A stretch of 64,000 nucleotides of DNA from Caulobacter sp. 17J80-11. GTDB lineage: Bacteria > Pseudomonadota > Alphaproteobacteria > Caulobacterales > Caulobacteraceae. The notes below the pieces were generated by a model. That model saw only the letters and a list, made by a program, of their open reading frames with translations. It searched no databases and was not told where the DNA came from. Within the stretch, counting starts at the first letter, position 1. Each line of letters opens with the position of its first letter. A program made the position numbers and the translations under genes. Positions 1 to 8,774 of the stretch are shown one piece after another. The stretch is from contig NZ_JACSJI010000003.1 of the NCBI RefSeq assembly GCF_014349105.1, forward strand, positions 186,001 to 250,000. Reading direction: 5' to 3'.

Positions 1-1073
1 ACGGCGCGGACTGGACCCACAAGGTGGCGGGCGTCTACAGCCCGTTCAGCTGGGCCTCGCTGCGCGCGTCCTACGGCACCTCGTTCCGCGCCCCGGCGCT
101 GTTTGAGCAGTTCCTGGGCGCCACCACCGGCTTCGCGCAGGCCACGGTCGACCCGTGCACCCCGGGCGGCCTGGGCGCGAGCGATCCGGTCGTCATCGCG
201 AACTGCCTGGCCGAAGTCGGTCCGGGCTTCACCCAGACCAGCGGCATCACCATCTACGGCGGTGGCGGCGCGGCTCAGGGCCTGAAGGCCGAAACCTCCG
301 AGAACGTGACCTTCGGCCTGATCCTGCAGCCGGAACTGCCGAGCGCCTTCGGCAAGCTGGACGTGGCGGTCGACTACTTCGAGGTCGACATCCGCAACGG
401 CGTGAACCGCATCGGGTCGAACAACCTGATGAGCCTCTGCTACTCCGACCCGAACTTCCGCGGTCCGGGCAGCGAAGGCTGGTGCCGTTACGTCACGCGT
501 GACTCCGGCAAGAAGCTGACCATCTACGACAGCTACACCAACGTCTCGCGCCAGTACGTCGAAGGCATCGACTACAACGTGCGTTGGTCGCGTGAAGTCG
601 GCCCCGGCGATCTGCGCGTCACCGCCGGCGTCACCCAGTACCTGTCGCAGGCCTCGGCCACCTTCGAGGACGCGCCGCTGATCGAGTCCAACGGCAGCCT
701 GACCTCGCCGGAGTACACCGGCACCCTCGACGCCAGCTACAAGCTGGACAAGTGGACCTTCCGCTACGGCGCGGAATGGGTCGGGGCTCAGGACAGCGCG
801 TTCCGTCGTCCGGCCACCGTTCCGGGCTTCCCGACCGTGAAGTGGACCGACGTCTACGACGTGAGCGTGCCGGACTACTTCCTGCACCACCTCTCGGTCC
901 GCTACCAGGCGGACGACTGGTCGGCCATCGTGGGCGTCCGCAACGTGTTCGACGAGGAGCCGCCGACCATCTCGGCCGACGGCCGTACGAACCGTATCGG
1001 CAACGCGCCGCTGTACAGCGGCTACGACTACGTGGGCCGGTCCTTCTTCGTGAACCTCTCGAAGAAGTTCTGA
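1..1073 (+). CDS. TonB-dependent receptor, C-terminal part (5' truncated by window)
   Basis: The reading frame is open from the first bases of the window (codons start at position 3), so only the last ~357 residues of the protein are present. The sequence has the alternating aromatic/polar pattern of outer-membrane beta strands, a late VRNVFDEEPP motif typical of the last strands of TonB-dependent receptors, and a terminal Phe (SKKF end) as needed for BAM recognition. Such receptors import siderophores, vitamins or oligosaccharides across the outer membrane using TonB energy. The plug domain and TonB box lie upstream, so the substrate cannot be told. A strong terminator follows directly. Confidence 0.92.
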   Translation, partial: GADWTHKVAGVYSPFSWASLRASYGTSFRAPALFEQFLGATTGFAQATVDPCTPGGLGASDPVVIANCLAEVGPGFTQTSGITIYGGGGAAQGLKAETSENVTFGLILQPELPSAFGKLDVAVDYFEVDIRNGVNRIGSNNLMSLCYSDPNFRGPGSEGWCRYVTRDSGKKLTIYDSYTNVSRQYVEGIDYNVRWSREVGPGDLRVTAGVTQYLSQASATFEDAPLIESNGSLTSPEYTGTLDASYKLDKWTFRYGAEWVGAQDSAFRRPATVPGFPTVKWTDVYDVSVPDYFLHHLSVRYQADDWSAIVGVRNVFDEEPPTISADGRTNRIGNAPLYSGYDYVGRSFFVNLSKKF

Positions 1074-1096
1074 TCCAGGCGTAGCCACGGGAATTT

Positions 1097-1131
1097 GGGC
1101 GGCGGACTCCGGTCCGCCGCCCATTTTTTTT
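1097..1131 (+). terminator. Rho-independent terminator of the TonB-dependent receptor gene
   Basis: A perfect 11-bp GC-rich stem (1097-1107 with 1112-1122) with a 4-nt loop is followed by one A and a run of eight T (1124-1131). It lies 24 bases after the receptor stop codon. This is one of the clearest intrinsic terminators in the window. Confidence 0.93.
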
Positions 1132-1159
1132 ATGAAGCCGGTCAAAGGCCTCGCTTATC

Positions 1160-1173
1160 CCGTAGCGCTACGG
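1160..1173. promoter_or_regulatory. 14-bp perfect palindrome, possible operator of the downstream MarR gene
   Basis: CCGTAGCGCTACGG is a perfect palindrome about 150 bases upstream of the MarR-family gene and next to the local A-rich stretch ACAAAAAATGG. MarR proteins usually bind palindromes in their own promoters, so autoregulation is plausible. No second copy was found, and the site could be incidental. Confidence 0.35.
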
Positions 1174-1322
1174 ACAAAAAATGGTCACAATTGCGCCGGG
1201 AGCCGGACATGATTCCGGGCGGGCGCGGGCGGGCGTCCGCATCTTCCTTATTCCGCCCGGTCGGACCAAGTATCCCCGATGGAGAGTTCCCCATGGCCGC
1301 GGCCCTTCCGGCAGGAGCGACG

Positions 1323-1781
1323 ATGGACGAAGACGCGCCGATCGACGTGGGCGACGTCATGACTCTCATAGGGATGGAGCTGCGCCGCGCGCAGATCGCC
1401 TCGACGCGGCGGTTCGGCGAGCTGCTCGGGCCCAAGGGCGTCGCCCCCGGCCAGTACAGCGTGCTCAAGCTGATCGTCGCCAACCCCGGCCGCACCCAGT
1501 CGGCCCTGGCCGAAGCCCTGCGGCTGGACCGCTCGACCATGGTGCCGATCATCGACCGGCTGGAGGAGAGCGGCCTGGTGCGCCGGGTGCGCAAGCCGTC
1601 CGACCGCCGGGCCTACGCCCTGCAGGCCACCCCGGCCGGCGAGGCCTTCCTGGCCGAAATCGAGCCGCTGATCTCCTCGCTGGAAGCCGACATGGCCGCC
1701 AGCCTGGATCCGAACGAACGCGCCGTCCTGCTCAAGCTGCTGCGCCGGGTGACGGATTCGCTGGAGGCCGGCGACCGCTGA
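1323..1781 (+). CDS. MarR family winged-helix transcriptional regulator
   Basis: A 152-residue protein of normal MarR length. The central winged helix reads TQSALAEALRLDRSTMVPII (helix-turn-helix) followed by the wing VRRVRKPSDRRAYALQ, where the DRR core is the family hallmark; flanking helices form the dimer interface. The start at 1323 has an AGGAG five bases upstream. An in-frame ATG at 1293 (ribosome site GGAGAG) would add ten residues and is an equal alternative. MarR proteins usually repress an adjacent transport or detoxification gene and respond to phenolic ligands. Here the upstream receptor is separated by a terminator, so the target is unclear. Confidence 0.9.
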   Translation: MDEDAPIDVGDVMTLIGMELRRAQIASTRRFGELLGPKGVAPGQYSVLKLIVANPGRTQSALAEALRLDRSTMVPIIDRLEESGLVRRVRKPSDRRAYALQATPAGEAFLAEIEPLISSLEADMAASLDPNERAVLLKLLRRVTDSLEAGDR

Positions 1782-1873
1782 GCGGTCCGGCCTAAGCGTT
1801 TCGTTCACCAGCCGCGCCGATATTCCGACGCTTGAAGTCGGAGCGCGACGCTGCGCGCTCCAGGGAGGCGGAC

Positions 1874-2230
1874 ATGGCCAGGCGCGACCTGACTGGAGCG
1901 GTGGACTTCTCGGTGCTGGAGCGGCTGGCCGCCGGCGACGCGACCGTCGTCGAGGAGGTGCTGGACCTGTTCCGCGAGCAGGCGGCCCTGTGGGCGCCCC
2001 TGCTGGACGCCTCATCTCCGGGCTGGCGCGACGCCGCGCACACGGTGAAGGGCGCCTCCGGCGGCATCGGCGCCCACGCCCTGGCCGAAGCCTGCGGCCA
2101 GGCGGAAGCCTGTTCCGACGAGCTGGCCCAGCCGGCCCTGGACCGCGTGAAAGACGCGCTCGACACGGCCCTGGCCGACGTCGCCGCCTACCTGCACGAA
2201 CGCGCGCTTCAGTCGCTGCGGGCGTCCTGA
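1874..2230 (+). CDS. Hpt-domain histidine phosphotransfer protein
   Basis: A 118-residue all-helical protein consisting of essentially one Hpt domain. The phospho-accepting histidine is His56 in the motif AAHTVKGASGGIGA (HxxKG followed by small residues). Hpt proteins shuttle phosphate between hybrid histidine kinases and response regulators; no kinase or regulator lies next to it, so the partner is elsewhere. The start is the ATG preceded by GGGAGGCGGAC, a good ribosome site. Its 3' end overlaps the 3' end of the convergent chorismate mutase gene by 22 bases. Confidence 0.88.
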   Translation: MARRDLTGAVDFSVLERLAAGDATVVEEVLDLFREQAALWAPLLDASSPGWRDAAHTVKGASGGIGAHALAEACGQAEACSDELAQPALDRVKDALDTALADVAAYLHERALQSLRAS

Positions 2231-2559
2231 CCGCGCAGGCGGTCAAAGGTCCCGAACTCGTGGGCGATGCAGCGGTCGATCAGGAGCCGCCACACCGGCT
2301 CGGCGATCGCCGGCGACAGGCCGGCCGGACCGGCCGCCGCCAGCACCTTGGCCACAACGTCCTCGATGCGCGCGTCGTCGTGCACGACCGAGCGGTCCGG
2401 CTTGATGCGCGCGGCGGCGTCCATGTAGCGCTGGCGCTCGGCGAGCAGGGTCACGAGGGCGCGGTCCAGCGCGTCCACGCCCTGGCGGACCTCCGCCATG
2501 GTCGTGCAGGCCTCGGGAGCGATCCGCGGATCGACGGGAAGGGTGGTGGGCGACGACAT
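2209..2559 (-). CDS. Chorismate mutase, AroQ class (PchB-like)
   Basis: A 116-residue helical protein. The first long helix reads MAEVRQGVDALDRALVTLLA, followed by ERQRYMDAAARIK. This is the AroQ/PchB pattern, with the Arg near residue 25 that binds chorismate carboxylate and the Arg/Lys residues of helix 1. The family rearranges chorismate to prephenate for Phe/Tyr synthesis; PchB-type members also split isochorismate, but no pyochelin or salicylate genes are present. The start is the ATG at 2557-2559; longer upstream starts would enter the divergent ferredoxin reductase. The 3' end overlaps the Hpt gene tail to tail. Confidence 0.82.
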   Translation of the reverse strand: MSSPTTLPVDPRIAPEACTTMAEVRQGVDALDRALVTLLAERQRYMDAAARIKPDRSVVHDDARIEDVVAKVLAAAGPAGLSPAIAEPVWRLLIDRCIAHEFGTFDRLRGQDARSD

Positions 2560-2640
2560 GGCCTCAGCGTTTAGGCCGTTCGCGCCCGCGCGCCAACCGC
2601 GAAGCTTATCGAGGTTTTCCTCGAGGCGATCCGGCCGTAA

Positions 2641-3771
<1,131 letters not shown>

Positions 3772-3777
3772 GCCTTG

Positions 3778-3949
3778 CTCCTCCCCTGTGAGCGGTAGCG
3801 AACGGGGGAGGGGGACCGCCCGAAGGGCGGTGGTGGGGGCGAGCCGGCGCAGGACGGCTGGCGAATTTCAATGTCTGACGGAGCGGGCTGGGTACGCCCC
3901 CTCCACCATGCTCTGCATGGTCCCCCTCCCCCGCTTCGCAGGGGAGGAG
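3778..3949. repeat. Palindromic intergenic repeat element, copy 1 (MITE/REP-like)
   Basis: The element starts with CTCCTCCCCTG and ends with the exact reverse complement CAGGGGAGGAG. Between them lie further matching arms: GGGGGAGGGGGACC on the left and GGTCCCCCTCCCCC on the right, and GTGGTGGGGGCG against CGCCCCCTCCACC. The whole 172 bp can fold into one long imperfect hairpin. A second copy with the same ends and arms but an unrelated centre lies at 28884-29062. It fills the gap between convergent genes and carries no reading frame of its own. Confidence 0.8.
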
Positions 3950-3953
3950 AAAA

Positions 3954-5255
3954 CTACCCCGCCCCGGGCTCGCGGGCGCGGCGCAGGATGACCTTGTCGA
4001 TGCGGCGTTCGTCCATGTCGACGATCTCGACCTCGTAGCCGTCGACGCGCACCACCTCGCCCTCCTCGGGGATGCGGGCCACTTGATGCAGGATCAGGCC
4101 GGCCAGGGTGTGGTAGCCGGCGTCGGTCTCGAACTTCTCGCCCAGGGCCTGGCCGAGGTCGACCAGGTCCACCGAGGCGTCGACCAGGTAGGAGCCGTCC
4201 TCGCGCGGGCGCAGCACCGGCTCGGCGGTGTCGTGTTCTTCCGGGAAGTCGCCGGCGATCATCTCCAGGATGTCGGCGGTGGTCACCACGCCCTGGAAGG
4301 CCCCGAACTCGTCGACCACGAAGGCGATGTGCAGGCGCGAGCCCTTGAACAGCTCCATGGCCCGCAGCAGCGAGGCGGTCTCGGGGATGAACAGGGGCGT
4401 CTGGACCAGCGGCTCCAGGTCGAGCCGGCCGGTGTCGAGGAAGGCGTCCAGCAGGTCCTTCTTGTGGACGACGCCCTGGGGGTTGTCGATGTCGGCCTCG
4501 CGGGTGACCACAATCCGCGAATAGGGGCAGGCGCGGACCTCCGCCCGCAGCTGGTCTTCGGGATCGGTCAGCGACACCCAGTAGACGTCCGGCCGCGGGG
4601 TCATGGCGACGCGCACCGGCCGGTCGCCCAGCCGCATGACCTCGTGGATCATCACCTCTTCCTGCGGCTCGATCACGCCGGCGCTGGCGCCCTCGGCCAG
4701 CACGGTGCGGACCTCCTCGTGGGTCACGGCCGAGCCGTCGCGGTCGCGTACGCCCATCAGCCGCAGCACGGCGGCGGTCGAATGGGTCAGCAGCGCCACG
4801 AACGGGCTCAGGGCCGAGGCGACGAAGGCCAGCGGCCCCGACACTCGAGACGCGATCGCCTCGGGGAAGATCTGCGCCAGGCGCTTGGGCACCAGTTCGC
4901 CGACGATCAGCGACAGATAGGTGATGATCACCACCACCAGCGCCGTCGCGATCGCGTGGGCGTAGGGCGCGAGCCCGGGAATCGTCGCCAGGGGGGCGGC
5001 CAGGGCGCCGGACAGGCTGGCCTGGCCGTAGGCGCCGGCCAGAATGCCGATCAGGGTGATCCCAACCTGCACCGCCGAGAAAAAGCGGGTGGGATCCTCC
5101 GACAGGGCCAGGGCCTTGGCGGCGCCCTTGTCGCCCTTCTCCGCCTGGCCCTGCAGCCTCGCTCTGCGCGAGGACACCAGGGCCATTTCGGACATGGAGA
5201 ACAGCCCGTTCAGCAGAACGAGCAGAAGCACGACGACAATGGGCAGGAAGATCAT
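3954..5255 (-). CDS. CNNM/CorC-family membrane protein (hemolysin family, DUF21-CBS-CorC)
   Basis: A 433-residue protein. The N-terminal ~190 residues contain several hydrophobic helices (first at 2-22) with the DUF21/CNNM pattern NGLFSMSEMALVSSRRARL. A CBS-domain pair follows (about 200-325; PQGVVHKKDLLDAF and FGAFQGVVTTADILE), then a C-terminal CorC_HlyC domain (about 345-425; DGSYLVDASVDLVDLGQALG). The family is linked to Mg2+/Co2+ efflux and, despite its name, not to hemolysis. The gene stands alone, convergent with the ferredoxin reductase across the repeat. Confidence 0.92.
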   Translation of the reverse strand: MIFLPIVVVLLLVLLNGLFSMSEMALVSSRRARLQGQAEKGDKGAAKALALSEDPTRFFSAVQVGITLIGILAGAYGQASLSGALAAPLATIPGLAPYAHAIATALVVVIITYLSLIVGELVPKRLAQIFPEAIASRVSGPLAFVASALSPFVALLTHSTAAVLRLMGVRDRDGSAVTHEEVRTVLAEGASAGVIEPQEEVMIHEVMRLGDRPVRVAMTPRPDVYWVSLTDPEDQLRAEVRACPYSRIVVTREADIDNPQGVVHKKDLLDAFLDTGRLDLEPLVQTPLFIPETASLLRAMELFKGSRLHIAFVVDEFGAFQGVVTTADILEMIAGDFPEEHDTAEPVLRPREDGSYLVDASVDLVDLGQALGEKFETDAGYHTLAGLILHQVARIPEEGEVVRVDGYEVEIVDMDERRIDKVILRRAREPGAG

Positions 5256-5351
5256 CTATCCGGGGCCGGAGCGGCCGCCCTCACGGGGCGTGAGGCGGAA
5301 TATGTCCGCTCGGCCGGATTAAGCAAAGGGGGAGGGGGCCGCGGCCCGGCG

Positions 5352-5861
5352 TCATTCCGCCGGCGGGCAGCCCGTGAAGGTGCCCGCCTTGGCGACCGAC
5401 AGCTTGGCGAGGTTGAACTTGAAGGCGGGCTTCATCGAAGCCTTGCCGTGGCCGGTGAACAGGTCGATCCGGTTGCCCTTGATCGCCCCGCCGGTGTCGG
5501 AAGCGTACCAGTAGCCGTCGTGCTTGCTGCCGTCGGGCATGGTCATGCCTACGGTTTCGGCGATGAACAGGATGGTGCGCCGCGGGATCATGGTCGGATC
5601 GACCGCCACGGTGCGCATCGCCACCGGCTTGCAGCCGAGGGAATCCTTGCCGCCGACGCCGGCGGCGCCGAAGTGGTAGAGCGTCGCCTTCATCAGTCCC
5701 ATCGGGGCGAGGCCGCCACCCAGCTTCTTGCCGGATTTCGAGCCCTGATCCTGATGGATGACCTTGTAGGCGGTCGAAGTGTTGGCCGCAGGGGCCGCGT
5801 GCGCGCCCGCCGCGGCGCCCGAAATGGCGAGAGCGGCGAGCCCGCCGAGAAGAAGTCGCAT
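5352..5861 (-). CDS. Secreted 3D-domain protein (RlpA/MltA-like double-psi barrel)
   Basis: A 169-residue protein with a cleavable signal peptide (hydrophobic 3-20, AHA/AP cleavage near 23). The C-terminal half carries the 3D motif with its three Asp residues: VAVDPTMIP, then GYWYASDTGGAIKGNRIDLF. This fold is found in MltA-type lytic transglycosylases and Rpf/YabG-like cell-wall proteins. The lytic-transglycosylase N-terminal domain is missing, so it may bind rather than cut peptidoglycan. Two Cys (near 93 and at CPPAE) may form a disulfide. The start ATG has an AGGAGC ribosome site. The 96-bp gap downstream separates it from the CNNM gene. Confidence 0.85.
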   Translation of the reverse strand: MRLLLGGLAALAISGAAAGAHAAPAANTSTAYKVIHQDQGSKSGKKLGGGLAPMGLMKATLYHFGAAGVGGKDSLGCKPVAMRTVAVDPTMIPRRTILFIAETVGMTMPDGSKHDGYWYASDTGGAIKGNRIDLFTGHGKASMKPAFKFNLAKLSVAKAGTFTGCPPAE

Positions 5862-6223
5862 GGGTAGCTCCTGGTTCTCGAAACGGTCGGTGCAGGACTA
5901 AATAAGACCTACCGACGTTCCCGAGGCAACGATCACAGAGCGTTTCAGCGTGCGACACGCGCGCACACCCGAGCGCAAACCCTTTGAAAATCAGGGTCGA
6001 AGCGACCCTTCCCGCGACCGGGAACCGGCCCGGCCGCGTCGCGGGACGGGCCGTTCGGAACCAGTTTCGGGTCACTTATGCTGGTGTTCCACCTCGATAT
6101 GCTCGTCTCAGGCGCTACGCCTTTCGGCGAGGATGAAATTGCATTGGGGGCCGGATGCGATCCGCTTGAGCGGGGCCGCGTTATTCGCCATTACTTAGAA
6201 ACAATTCTCTGGCGGCCGCTCCC
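5862..6223. other. Intergenic region (362 bp) between divergent 3D-domain and GST genes
   Basis: No convincing gene. The first 60 bases hold the leader of the minus-strand 3D gene, with a weak inverted repeat (GTCGGT...ACCGAC) that could be an operator or a short hairpin. The middle is GC-rich with a possible hairpin around 6015-6060. The last 50 bases are less GC-rich and probably hold the GST promoter. Short open frames here lack codon bias and ribosome sites. Confidence 0.5.
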
Positions 6224-6817
6224 ATGACCCTGCGCGTCTACGGCGACTCGATTTCCGGCAATTGCCACAAGGTGCGCTGGGTGCTGGACCGGCTGAGCCG
6301 TCCTTACGAGTGGCGCGAGACGGACGTGCTTTCCGGCGCGACCCGCACGCCGGAGTTCCTGGCCATCAATCCCGCGGGCCAGGTGCCGACCGTGGTGCTG
6401 GAGGACGGCCGCACCCTGGCGCAGTCCAACGCCATCATGCTGCACCTGGCTGAGGGAACCGACCTGGTCCCGGCCGACGCCTACGACCGCGCGCGCATGT
6501 TCGAATGGCTGTTCTGGGAACAGTACAGCCACGAGCCTTACGTGGCGGTGCGCCGCTTCCACCTGCACTACCTGAAGAAGGCCCCCGCCGAGCTGGATCC
6601 GAAGCTGTTTGAGCGCGGCTCGGCGGCGCTGGCCCGTATGGAGGCGGGGCTGGCCGACGGGGACTATCTGGCGGGCGGACGCCTCAGCCTCGCGGACCTG
6701 GCGCTGCTGGCCTACACGCGGCTTTCGCATGAAGGCGGGTTCGACCTTCGCCTCTATCCGCGGGTGCGGGCCTGGGTCGCGCGGGTCGAGGGCGATCTCG
6801 GCCTTCCGGCGGCCTGA
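6224..6817 (+). CDS. Glutathione S-transferase family protein
   Basis: A 197-residue protein with the two-domain GST layout. The N-terminal thioredoxin-like domain (YGDSISGNCHKVRWVLDRL, with Ser/Cys in the usual active-site region, and the cis-Pro stretch GQVPTVVLEDGRTLAQSNAI that binds glutathione) is followed by an all-helical domain from about residue 85, with the capping-box region GGRLSLADLALLAY. Likely a detoxification or thiol-transfer enzyme; the substrate is unknown. It is followed 57 bases later by a ferredoxin gene, but a functional link is not evident. Confidence 0.9.
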   Translation: MTLRVYGDSISGNCHKVRWVLDRLSRPYEWRETDVLSGATRTPEFLAINPAGQVPTVVLEDGRTLAQSNAIMLHLAEGTDLVPADAYDRARMFEWLFWEQYSHEPYVAVRRFHLHYLKKAPAELDPKLFERGSAALARMEAGLADGDYLAGGRLSLADLALLAYTRLSHEGGFDLRLYPRVRAWVARVEGDLGLPAA

Positions 6818-6874
6818 GCGCGTCTTGCGGGCGCGCCGGTTGCCCGCGGCGAACGGGCGTCGTAACCCCGCCGC

Positions 6875-7207
6875 ATGAGCGAAGACGAAGAACTGTACAT
6901 CCAGGTCACCGACCGCGAGGGGAACGTCCACCGCCTGCCGGCGCTTTCGGGCTGGCGGGTGATGGAGATCATCAAGGACGCCGGCCTGCCGCTGAAGGCG
7001 GAGTGCGGCGGCGCGCTGGAGTGCGCCACCTGCCACGTCTATGTCGACGGCGCCTGGACGGACCGCGTGCACCCGAAGTCGGACGAAGAGGACGAGAAAC
7101 TGGACGAGGCCTTCATGGTCAAAGGCAATTCGCGCCTGTCCTGCCAGATCCTGATGTCCGACGAGCTGAACGGCCTGGAAGTCACCCTGGCGCCGGAGGG
7201 CGAATGA
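6875..7207 (+). CDS. 2Fe-2S ferredoxin, adrenodoxin/ISC type
   Basis: A 110-residue protein with the vertebrate-type ferredoxin cluster ligands C-x5-C-x2-C (CGGALECATC at about 46-55) and the distant fourth Cys in RLSCQI near 89. The acidic segment HPKSDEEDEKLDEA is the usual partner-docking helix. Such ferredoxins serve Fe-S cluster assembly or feed electrons to P450 enzymes. It overlaps the next gene by four bases (ATGA), indicating translational coupling with the Nudix hydrolase. Confidence 0.92.
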   Translation: MSEDEELYIQVTDREGNVHRLPALSGWRVMEIIKDAGLPLKAECGGALECATCHVYVDGAWTDRVHPKSDEEDEKLDEAFMVKGNSRLSCQILMSDELNGLEVTLAPEGE

Positions 7208-7668
7208 GCGATCCGCGCGCCTTGCAGTTCGGCGAGCAGAAGCCGGGGCTAGACTACCAGGACCGTCCCTGCGCCTTCGGCGTCCTGCCGCGCGACGGGA
7301 AGATCGCCTGCGTGCAGGTGGATCGGGGCGAGGGCTCGTATTTCGACCTGCCGGGCGGCGCGATCGACGGCGGCGAGACGGAAGCCGAGGCGCTGGTGCG
7401 CGAGTTCGCCGAGGAGACCGGGCTGACGGTGCGGGCCGGCGAGACCTTCGCCTGGGCCGGCCAGTACTTCCAGAAGAGCGACGGCCAGCCGGTGAACAAT
7501 CTGGCCGCATTCGTCACGGCCGATGCGGTCGGCGAGGACCCGTCCGCCAAGGTCGAGGAAGACCACGAGCTGGTCTGGCTGGACCCGCACGACGCCCTGG
7601 CTAAGCTGCGTCACGACGCCCACGCGTGGGCGGTGGCGGCTTGGCTGAGGCGGGGGAAACGTGGGTGA
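7204..7668 (+). CDS. NUDIX hydrolase
   Basis: A 154-residue protein with a complete Nudix box beginning at GGAIDGGETEAEAL and ending REFAEETGL, matching GX5EX7REUXEEXGU exactly, so the metal-binding glutamates are intact. The family cleaves nucleoside diphosphates linked to other groups (for example 8-oxo-dGTP or ADP-ribose); flanking sequence does not define the substrate. The start ATG overlaps the ferredoxin stop. The next gene begins inside its last codons (overlap 8 bases), so ferredoxin, Nudix and the membrane protein are likely one transcript. Confidence 0.9.
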   Translation: MSDPRALQFGEQKPGLDYQDRPCAFGVLPRDGKIACVQVDRGEGSYFDLPGGAIDGGETEAEALVREFAEETGLTVRAGETFAWAGQYFQKSDGQPVNNLAAFVTADAVGEDPSAKVEEDHELVWLDPHDALAKLRHDAHAWAVAAWLRRGKRG

Positions 7669-8140
7669 AGTCGAGCAGGTGATCGTCGGCGCGCGCTGGA
7701 AGTACGCGCTGATGACCGTGGGCAGTCTGGCGTTCGTCGCGGGGGGCGTGTGGCTGCTGGATCGGGCGTACGAAAGTCCCAAGGCCTTCATCGGGAGCTG
7801 GGGCGCGATCGTTTTCTTCGGCTTCTGCGCGGTGATGGGCGCGGCCATGACCTGGAAGCCGCCGCGCCTGAGGCTCACCGCCGACGCGCTGGTCGTCGAG
7901 CCGACGTTCGGCAGGCCGCGCCGGCACCTCTGGGCCGATATCGACTGTTTCCTGATCTGGCAGGTCCGCCGCAGTCGCGGGGTCGGGCTGAGATACGTCG
8001 AAGGCCGCCGCAAGCGGAACGTGGCGGCCGCGGCCCTCGGGTTCGACTACGACGCCTCGCTGCCGACCGGATGGCCGATGTCGACCGACGCCCTCGCCGC
8101 GCGCCTGACCGAGTTCAAGGCGCGGCGGGCGGCGGCCTGA
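7661..8140 (+). CDS. Small membrane protein with two TM helices and a PH-like domain (unknown function)
   Basis: A 159-residue protein starting at GTG inside the end of the Nudix gene. Two hydrophobic helices lie at about 14-33 and 43-62, followed by a soluble domain with alternating beta-strand pattern (LRLTADALVVEP, RHLWADIDCFLIW, GVGLRYVEG). This is the layout of the STM3941-like/PH-domain membrane proteins. I cannot assign a role; codon use is normal and the overlap with its neighbour supports it being real. Confidence 0.75.
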   Translation: MGEVEQVIVGARWKYALMTVGSLAFVAGGVWLLDRAYESPKAFIGSWGAIVFFGFCAVMGAAMTWKPPRLRLTADALVVEPTFGRPRRHLWADIDCFLIWQVRRSRGVGLRYVEGRRKRNVAAAALGFDYDASLPTGWPMSTDALAARLTEFKARRAAA

Positions 8141-8153
8141 GGCGCGTCGGCCC

Positions 8154-8774
8154 ATGACCTCCTGGTGGGACCGCCAGATCGCCCCGCGCCTGATCGCCTG
8201 CGCCTGCGCGCAGCCGCCGATTATGGCCGAGCGGGCGAAGATCGTGCCGCAGGCGCGCGGGCGGGTGCTGGAGCTGGGCTTCGGCGGCGGGCTGAACTTC
8301 CGCTTTTATGATCCTGACGTGGTCCAGGCGGTGTTCGGCGTCGATCCCTCGGCGGAGCTGCGCGCCCGCGCCGCGAGCGCGCCGCGGCCGGCGGGGCTGA
8401 AGCTCGACCTGCGCGACGGCGTCGGGGAGGCGCTGCCGTTCGACGACGCCGATTTCGACTGCGTGGTCTGCACCTTCACCCTGTGTTCGGTGGCCGATCC
8501 GGCCGGGACCCTGGTCGAGGCGAAGCGGGTGCTGAAGCCGGGCGGCCGGTTCCTGTTCAGCGAGCATGGCCTGTCGCCCGAGCGCGGCGTGGCGGCCTGG
8601 CAGCGCCGCGTCGAGCCGGTCTGGCGCCGGCTGGCCGGCGGCTGTCGGCTGACCCGCACGCCGGCGGCGACGATCCAGGCCTGCGGCTTCGCGCTGGACG
8701 GGGTCGAGCGGGGCTATTTGCGCGGCGCGCCGAAGATCGCCGGCTGGCTGGAGCAGGGCGTGGCGCGCGCCTAA
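8154..8774 (+). CDS. Class I SAM-dependent methyltransferase
   Basis: A 206-residue protein with Methyltransf_11-type motifs: SAM-binding motif I VLELGFGGGLNFRFY near 40-54, the acidic end of beta 2 (VFGVDPS), and motif IV/post-I DFDCVVCTFTLCSVADP followed by LKPGGRFLFSEHG. The set, including the Cys-rich middle strand, resembles METTL7/UbiE-like enzymes. The substrate is not evident. Its last four bases overlap the stop of the convergent MATE gene. Confidence 0.88.
   Translation: MTSWWDRQIAPRLIACACAQPPIMAERAKIVPQARGRVLELGFGGGLNFRFYDPDVVQAVFGVDPSAELRARAASAPRPAGLKLDLRDGVGEALPFDDADFDCVVCTFTLCSVADPAGTLVEAKRVLKPGGRFLFSEHGLSPERGVAAWQRRVEPVWRRLAGGCRLTRTPAATIQACGFALDGVERGYLRGAPKIAGWLEQGVARA

Noticed and set aside
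1095-1322. N-terminal extension of the first MarR protein up to the terminator
   Set aside because: It would start inside the receptor's terminator hairpin and encodes no MarR-like residues; ATG codons at 1293/1323 have good ribosome sites.
2209-2559. Isochorismate pyruvate lyase (PchB) for salicylate production
   Set aside because: Sequence resembles PchB as well as AroQ, but no isochorismate synthase or pyochelin genes are nearby; chorismate mutase is the safer call.
3778-3949. CRISPR array or riboswitch in the repeat-rich gap
   Set aside because: It is one long inverted repeat with a second dispersed copy, without regularly spaced direct repeats or spacers, and it does not precede a metabolite gene.
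5950-6198. 82-codon frame before the GST gene
   Set aside because: No ribosome site, mixed codon use and no recognisable motif; it lies in what looks like promoter DNA.
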